Shown here: in pieces, positions 60,076 through 64,000 of the stretch | Numbering within the stretch: the stretch's first letter is position 1 | How the letters are laid out: the number at the start of each line of letters is the position of its first letter | Assembly: GCF_021165955.1 (NCBI RefSeq) | Contig: NZ_CP088952.1 | Location: forward strand, 4,712,001-4,776,000 | Direction: 5' to 3' | From: Massilia endophytica | Lineage (GTDB): Bacteria; Pseudomonadota; Gammaproteobacteria; Burkholderiales; Burkholderiaceae_D | DNA: 64,000 nucleotides | The notes under the pieces: model-generated | The model's input: the letters and a program-made list of their open reading frames with translations, nothing else | What the model was told of the DNA's origin: nothing | Database searches by the model: none | Position numbers and translations under genes: made by a program

Positions 60076-62708
60076 TGATCTCCTCCTTGCTTTCGTGGTG
60101 CGATGAAAGCGTGGCATTGCTCATGAAATTCATGCAAAGCCGTGAACCTGGTGCGCGCGACAATCGGACGGCGGCAAATCGCTTCGCACACGGCGATGTG
60201 CTTCTCTCTCAACCTGCTTCCCTGTTGCTTGGAAAGCGCTACGTGGCATTGCGGACATCCGGGAGAATGGATGTCGGAAGGGTCAAGCTCCTGAACGATC
60301 GAATACTTCTTGAATCGAGCACCCGGCGCAATCCTTAAGCCCGCGACAAAGTCGGTTTCGGCGTGCGTCATGGCGCCAGGCGGCGACTGCAAAGCGCCCA
60401 TGCCGTAACGGAGCAAGTCGTCGATACGGTCGGCAAGCCGCGGCGCCTGTGCAATCTTCTGCAGCTCAGGCAGTAATTCGCTCCAGCTGAAGGCCTTGAG
60501 TATCAGATAGCCCCTTCCCGGAAAGTCTTGAGCATGAAAGCCCTGTAACTCGGCAACATTGACCGTCCTGCCGACAAACTCTTCAAGGATGTTCAGGACG
60601 GTGGGGTAGGAGGGAATGCTGCCGTGTCGGCTGAAAGCGAGGCAAGCGGCGGCACCGACGCAAGCAAATGCCGGCAACAGCTCGTGCTTGCTGGCCTGCG
60701 TCAATTGAGCTCCCGCATGCCGTTGGAGAGCCTGAACCAGAATGGTGCCGGCATTCGCGCCGTCCGCCGCAGCGGCGGAGGGCCTTTCTGGAAAATGCCT
60801 TCGCAGCTGCAGTCCCAGCAGGTAGGGCAGCAGCCACCTGGCCTTGGCATCCGGCAGCGCGGATTTCAGGGCCTTGCCGATAGCCGCTTCCAGGGACTGC
60901 CTGGCCAGTCGCGCTCTTTCGCGGGCATCGGCTTTCTGCTTTCTGTTTCGCCTCTCCGCCTGGGTTTCGGCCGGCACGCCGTCCTCTGCAGCGCTCTCGT
61001 GCTCCTCCTCTTCGGTCGATATCGGCTCTTCTTCGTCTTCAGTTGCTTCTGTCCCGTCCTCTGCTTCCCTGATTGATTTTGACAGCGCCAGCAGCATCCG
61101 TGTCAGCCTTGAGTTCCCCGCATAGCCATTGGCGTTGCTACGAGAATGATGGTTTTCCTCCAGTTCAGATCTGGTCATTTCGATGTCCGCGTCAGCTGCG
61201 CTTTCCTTTGCGGCGCCTCGCGTGCCACCCGACTTCTTGAGCTGCCGTCCAGTTAGTGCCGAATGAACCGCAGTCAGCACGAGATACTCATCCTCGGGGT
61301 CGTACGCGCCATCTTCCCGTTCCAGACGCCCGACCGCTTTTTCAACATCCACCTCCGACGGGCGGTACTTCAGCTCGTCCTCGACATTGACCCAGGAATA
61401 GCAGAGGAAGGGGTTTCCCCCGGCATTTGTACCCGATACCTCTACCCATATTGCGCCGTCTTTCACCAACTTCTTGATGCTGCCGTTCAGCCACAACTTC
61501 AAGGCGCCATCTGTATTCGGAATGTCGCCTTCCTCAAAAAGTGTGGTCTGACCTTGGAAGAGCCGAACATGTAAAGGCGTAGCGGCTGGCCGAGGTGCCA
61601 ACTCGATTTCCAACTCATAGCCGGCGCTCAGGCTCGCCTTGCAGAGGATCGCTTCCATGGATGCGAGCGGCGCCGGAAACTCGCAGGGCTCGTAAACCAC
61701 CTTCCCCTTGGCATGCTTCCAAATTTCCGCGCGCGCTTCCATGTTGACGCGAGCAATAGCCAGCTCAATGTTAACTGTGCGCCAGAGGCTCCGATAGGTC
61801 GCGTTGACAGAACCGGTCATGGAAACGCTCGCGCTGGCGTGATTGCACACATCGAACCACTTTGCGTGCAATGGACGGTCGTCACCATTGAGCTTGGGGG
61901 TTACAAAGTGCGTTGAAGCATCAGGCTTGATGTTCTTCGCGAAGGGAGCCAGGAATTCTCCCTTGGCTCTTTTACCCAAAGCATACTGCAGCGACTTGGC
62001 GCCAATCTTCCGCTGCAATTGGCGGGTCGCGTTTGCGTCCTTGTCATGGTAAGGCGAGAGTACCGTCAGCGTTTCGGGAGCCGGAACGAAGCGTTTCACC
62101 AGCCCGATCAGTTTTTCGCCGGCAGGGTTTCCCAAGCTGGACACAAGAAATGCCGTACGCGCCGACCCTGCGTTGCGAACATTGATCCTTGATTGAGTGA
62201 GGGCCCGCTTCGAAAAGTAGCTTACGGCCCGCCGCTCCGCCCCTTCGGCCAGATTGGCGACCACGGCGACTTCTTCGAGAAATTGGCTGAATTCCTCAAA
62301 CACCTCAGGCTCGGCAGTGGCGCTGACTGCGTCGAGTACCTCCAATTGCCCGCCCTGGCCGGCGGCAGTGAGGTTCCCGCTGCCGACGACCAGGATGTCG
62401 CCACCAGTGGTTTCCAAGTAGGCCAGTTTTGGATGGAAAATGCCGCCCGATGCGCCAGTCGCACTGATGACGCGGTACCGGCTGCCGCCAAACTGGCTCC
62501 TGGTATTATCGATACTGCATAAGGCCTCTCGCGAATCGACCATTACAACGATGCTTTCGCAGTCGTTCTGTCTCAGTAGAGGGTAAAGCGTTGATTCGAA
62601 CCAAGTTGCCGAAAAGGTGTACGACGTCAGCAGTACGCGCCTGGGTTTTACAGCTTTAATAATGCCGTATAGATTGTTCAACCGGTCCTCGCGAGCTATG
62701 TTGAGCAA
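60072..62708 (-). CDS. phospholipase D-like (HKD) nuclease-type protein
   Basis: An 878-aa protein with two HKD half-motifs of a PLD-superfamily active site: His92, Lys94 and Asn112 in FHPKLAYLE...VGSGNLTAAG, and His281, Lys283 and Asn302 in LHAKWFDV...TGSVNATYRS. Residues about 350-470 are beta-rich, 500-600 are a very acidic then basic linker (EDEEEPISTEEEEHESAAEDG), 600-800 are helical, and the C-terminus carries a Cys/His cluster (C818-x2-C821, H837, C841-x3-C845) likely to bind zinc. PLD proteins of this kind are often DNA/RNA nucleases in phage defence. No helicase lies beside it. Confidence 0.7.
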   Translation of the reverse strand: MLNIAREDRLNNLYGIIKAVKPRRVLLTSYTFSATWFESTLYPLLRQNDCESIVVMVDSREALCSIDNTRSQFGGSRYRVISATGASGGIFHPKLAYLETTGGDILVVGSGNLTAAGQGGQLEVLDAVSATAEPEVFEEFSQFLEEVAVVANLAEGAERRAVSYFSKRALTQSRINVRNAGSARTAFLVSSLGNPAGEKLIGLVKRFVPAPETLTVLSPYHDKDANATRQLQRKIGAKSLQYALGKRAKGEFLAPFAKNIKPDASTHFVTPKLNGDDRPLHAKWFDVCNHASASVSMTGSVNATYRSLWRTVNIELAIARVNMEARAEIWKHAKGKVVYEPCEFPAPLASMEAILCKASLSAGYELEIELAPRPAATPLHVRLFQGQTTLFEEGDIPNTDGALKLWLNGSIKKLVKDGAIWVEVSGTNAGGNPFLCYSWVNVEDELKYRPSEVDVEKAVGRLEREDGAYDPEDEYLVLTAVHSALTGRQLKKSGGTRGAAKESAADADIEMTRSELEENHHSRSNANGYAGNSRLTRMLLALSKSIREAEDGTEATEDEEEPISTEEEEHESAAEDGVPAETQAERRNRKQKADARERARLARQSLEAAIGKALKSALPDAKARWLLPYLLGLQLRRHFPERPSAAAADGANAGTILVQALQRHAGAQLTQASKHELLPAFACVGAAACLAFSRHGSIPSYPTVLNILEEFVGRTVNVAELQGFHAQDFPGRGYLILKAFSWSELLPELQKIAQAPRLADRIDDLLRYGMGALQSPPGAMTHAETDFVAGLRIAPGARFKKYSIVQELDPSDIHSPGCPQCHVALSKQQGSRLREKHIAVCEAICRRPIVARTRFTALHEFHEQCHAFIAPRKQGGDQ

Positions 62709-63103
62709 ATATCAGTAGAAGACGCATGCGACGCCTCGAGGAATAGTGTGTCAGCCCCTCTATCACAACAATTCTACGTCACCACAGCTACGTCACCACA
62801 GCGAGCCCGAGCCTGTCCGGACTTTCGCTGACTTGATCTAGCCATTAATCCGAGAGACAGCGCAAAATCGCAAATTCCGGGCCACGTGAGGGGACTTCCT
62901 GCTGGAGCTGCTACTGACAGGTGGACACATGCGCGAGAACTCCTTCAGTTTGCTGCAAAAGTCGCCACGCGGGAGTACCGGATGCGCCCATATCTGCCGG
63001 TACTTGTAGCTGGCGCTCGTGACGAAAGAAATGCCGGTCGGTTACTTGGGAATATGACTGCGCGGCCAGGAACGCGGCCGTTGCATGGCAATAGGACTCC
63101 GGC
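62709..63103. other. 395-bp intergenic stretch, right boundary of the accessory region
   Basis: It contains a tandem 14-bp repeat (62774-62801) and a 7-bp inverted pair around GTACCGG/CCGGTAC near 62975-63005. I see no gene with a ribosome-binding site; a 73-codon rightward frame at 62886 is not convincing. The promoter of the PLD operon should lie near 62709-62800. I cannot find a second element tip here. Confidence 0.4.
62774..62801 (+). repeat. tandem 14-bp direct repeat
   Basis: CTACGTCACCACAG occurs twice in immediate succession (62774-62787, 62788-62801), 66 bp upstream of the PLD gene. It could be a duplicated operator or a footprint of an insertion. Confidence 0.7.
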
Positions 63104-64000
63104 TTAATGCCGCACCGGCGGCGCTGTCTGTTCGGCTATCGGCATGTTCATTGACAGCAGCACGTCCAGTTCCGTGTGGTTGACCGGTTTGGTCAGGTGA
63201 AAGTCGAAACCTGCCTCGCGCGTCAGGCGGCGGTCGCTTTCCTGGCCCCAGCCGGTGACGGCGATGATGCGCGGCCCCGGTCGGGTCGTCATTCCCCGCA
63301 GCTCGCGCGCAACATCGAAGCCGGACATGCCCGGCATGCCCAGGTCGAGCAGCACCACCTCGGGCTCGAACTCGAATGCGAGCTTGAGCCCTTCCCGCCC
63401 GTCATGCACTTCGCGCACCTCGTGGCCGGAGGCCTGCAACAGCGCGGCCATGCTGGTGGCGGCATCGCGGTTGTCGTCGACCACGAGAACCCGGCGCGGA
63501 TGCAATCGCGCCTCGTGGCTGGTGCGGGCCCCTTCGGTCGGCGCCACAGCGGGCCGCTCAAGCAGCGGCAGGTAGACCGTGAAAGTGCTGCCCTTGCCCG
63601 CCCCTTCGCTCGCCGCCCCGACAGTGCCGCCATGGAGCTCGACGAAGCCCTTCACCAGCGACAGCCCGATGCCGAGCCCACCCTGGCTGCGCTCCAGCGC
63701 GGGAGTGACCTGCGAGAACAAGCCGAAAATATCCTCGAGGTGTTCCGGCGGAATGCCGATGCCGCTATCGGAGATTGAGATCTTTGCCCTTCCCGGCAGG
63801 CGTTCGGCTGAAACGCTGATGACGCCCCCGCGCGGCGTGAACTTGATGGCGTTGTTCAGCAGGTTGAGGAAGCACTGGACCATGCGCGTGGTATCCGCGG
63901 AGGCATATAGCGGATCGTCCGGCAGGTGCACCACCACCTCGTGCCCTGCGGACTTCAGCGTTTCCTCCACTGCCTGCAGCGCGTCGGACAGGCAGTCGAC
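63104..64000 (-). CDS. hybrid histidine kinase / response regulator (C-terminal part; runs off window end)
   Basis: 299 codons of the C-terminal part. The ATPase domain has the N box LNLLNNAIKFTP, G1 DSGIGIP and G2 GGLGIGLSLVKGFVELHGG. After a linker comes a receiver domain: RRVLVVDDNRDA, the phospho-Asp in VVLLDLGMPGMSGFD, and the late Lys in HLTKPVNH. The dimerisation and sensor regions lie outside the window. It is high GC like the backbone, so the accessory region ends before it. Confidence 0.9.
   Translation of the reverse strand, partial: VDCLSDALQAVEETLKSAGHEVVVHLPDDPLYASADTTRMVQCFLNLLNNAIKFTPRGGVISVSAERLPGRAKISISDSGIGIPPEHLEDIFGLFSQVTPALERSQGGLGIGLSLVKGFVELHGGTVGAASEGAGKGSTFTVYLPLLERPAVAPTEGARTSHEARLHPRRVLVVDDNRDAATSMAALLQASGHEVREVHDGREGLKLAFEFEPEVVLLDLGMPGMSGFDVARELRGMTTRPGPRIIAVTGWGQESDRRLTREAGFDFHLTKPVNHTELDVLLSMNMPIAEQTAPPVRH

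Noticed and set aside
22886..63107. A CRISPR array
   Set aside because: No series of regularly spaced direct repeats was seen anywhere; the repeats found are single pairs or palindromes.
62886..63107. A 73-codon rightward gene before the histidine kinase
   Set aside because: No ribosome-binding site, no recognisable domain and Arg/Gly-rich translation typical of a random high-GC frame.
1..64000. tRNA or rRNA genes
   Set aside because: No cloverleaf-like or rRNA-like stretch was recognised in the intergenic regions, most of which are short; a tRNAscan run would be decisive.

Overview
The window is high-GC, gene-dense backbone DNA of a beta-proteobacterium, most likely Burkholderiales/Oxalobacteraceae (Massilia/Duganella-like). 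I infer this from the mnmG-rsmG-parA-parB-atpIBEFHAGDC cluster, bifunctional PutA with a divergent Lrp-type regulator, polyhydroxybutyrate-degradation genes, two branched-chain-type ABC importers, and GGGGACNGACCCC-type palindromes. Two parS-like sites upstream of mnmG, next to parAB, place the first third of the window close to the chromosome origin, although no oriC or dnaA is present.

Layout. 1-5.9 kb: the N-terminus of a LysR regulator, an alpha/beta hydrolase, and a complete ABC importer (SBP-livG-livF-livH-livM). 6-8.4 kb: a 12-codon leader ORF and hairpins ahead of an rsgA GTPase, a VOC protein, and a small lipoprotein. 8.4-20.3 kb, all leftward: mnmG, rsmG, parA, parB and the whole F1Fo ATP synthase operon, with an array of palindromic operators upstream of parA, a compound palindromic repeat between parA and parB, and parS sites. 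20.3-26.1 kb: a TSUP permease, an iron alcohol dehydrogenase, a remnant of a T6SS-type amidase with its likely immunity gene, a 3-hydroxybutyrate-oligomer hydrolase, and a frameshifted PHB-depolymerase-like esterase. 26.1-30.9 kb: a second ABC importer. 31-36.8 kb: GMC oxidoreductase, nitronate monooxygenase, and a MocR regulator/RhtB exporter pair bracketed by two 170-bp direct repeats carrying DnaA boxes, then mtn. 36.8-53.2 kb: putA/putR, a chemoreceptor, regulators, coaD, rsmD, glmU, acpH, a DnaA-box cluster, an Lrp regulator, and glmS.

Accessory region. Immediately downstream of glmS, the classical attTn7 locus, the DNA changes character (lower GC, different codon use). A candidate 5.0-kb element (53235-58263) has ends with TGT/ACA tips and internal GAGACAA-type repeats at nearly the same offsets on both sides, but no transposase gene. 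It carries a three-gene operon: an AAA+ ATPase, a subtilisin-like protease (the IetA/IetS pair known as a plasmid-stability and anti-phage module), and a degenerate tyrosine-recombinase-like protein coupled to them. Just outside the element lies a second two-gene operon with a 4-bp ATGA overlap: an 878-aa protein with two phospholipase-D (HKD) nuclease motifs and a C-terminal Cys/His cluster, followed by a 599-aa protein of unknown function. This pair is my best candidate for an undescribed defence system. The window ends inside a hybrid histidine kinase/response regulator gene.
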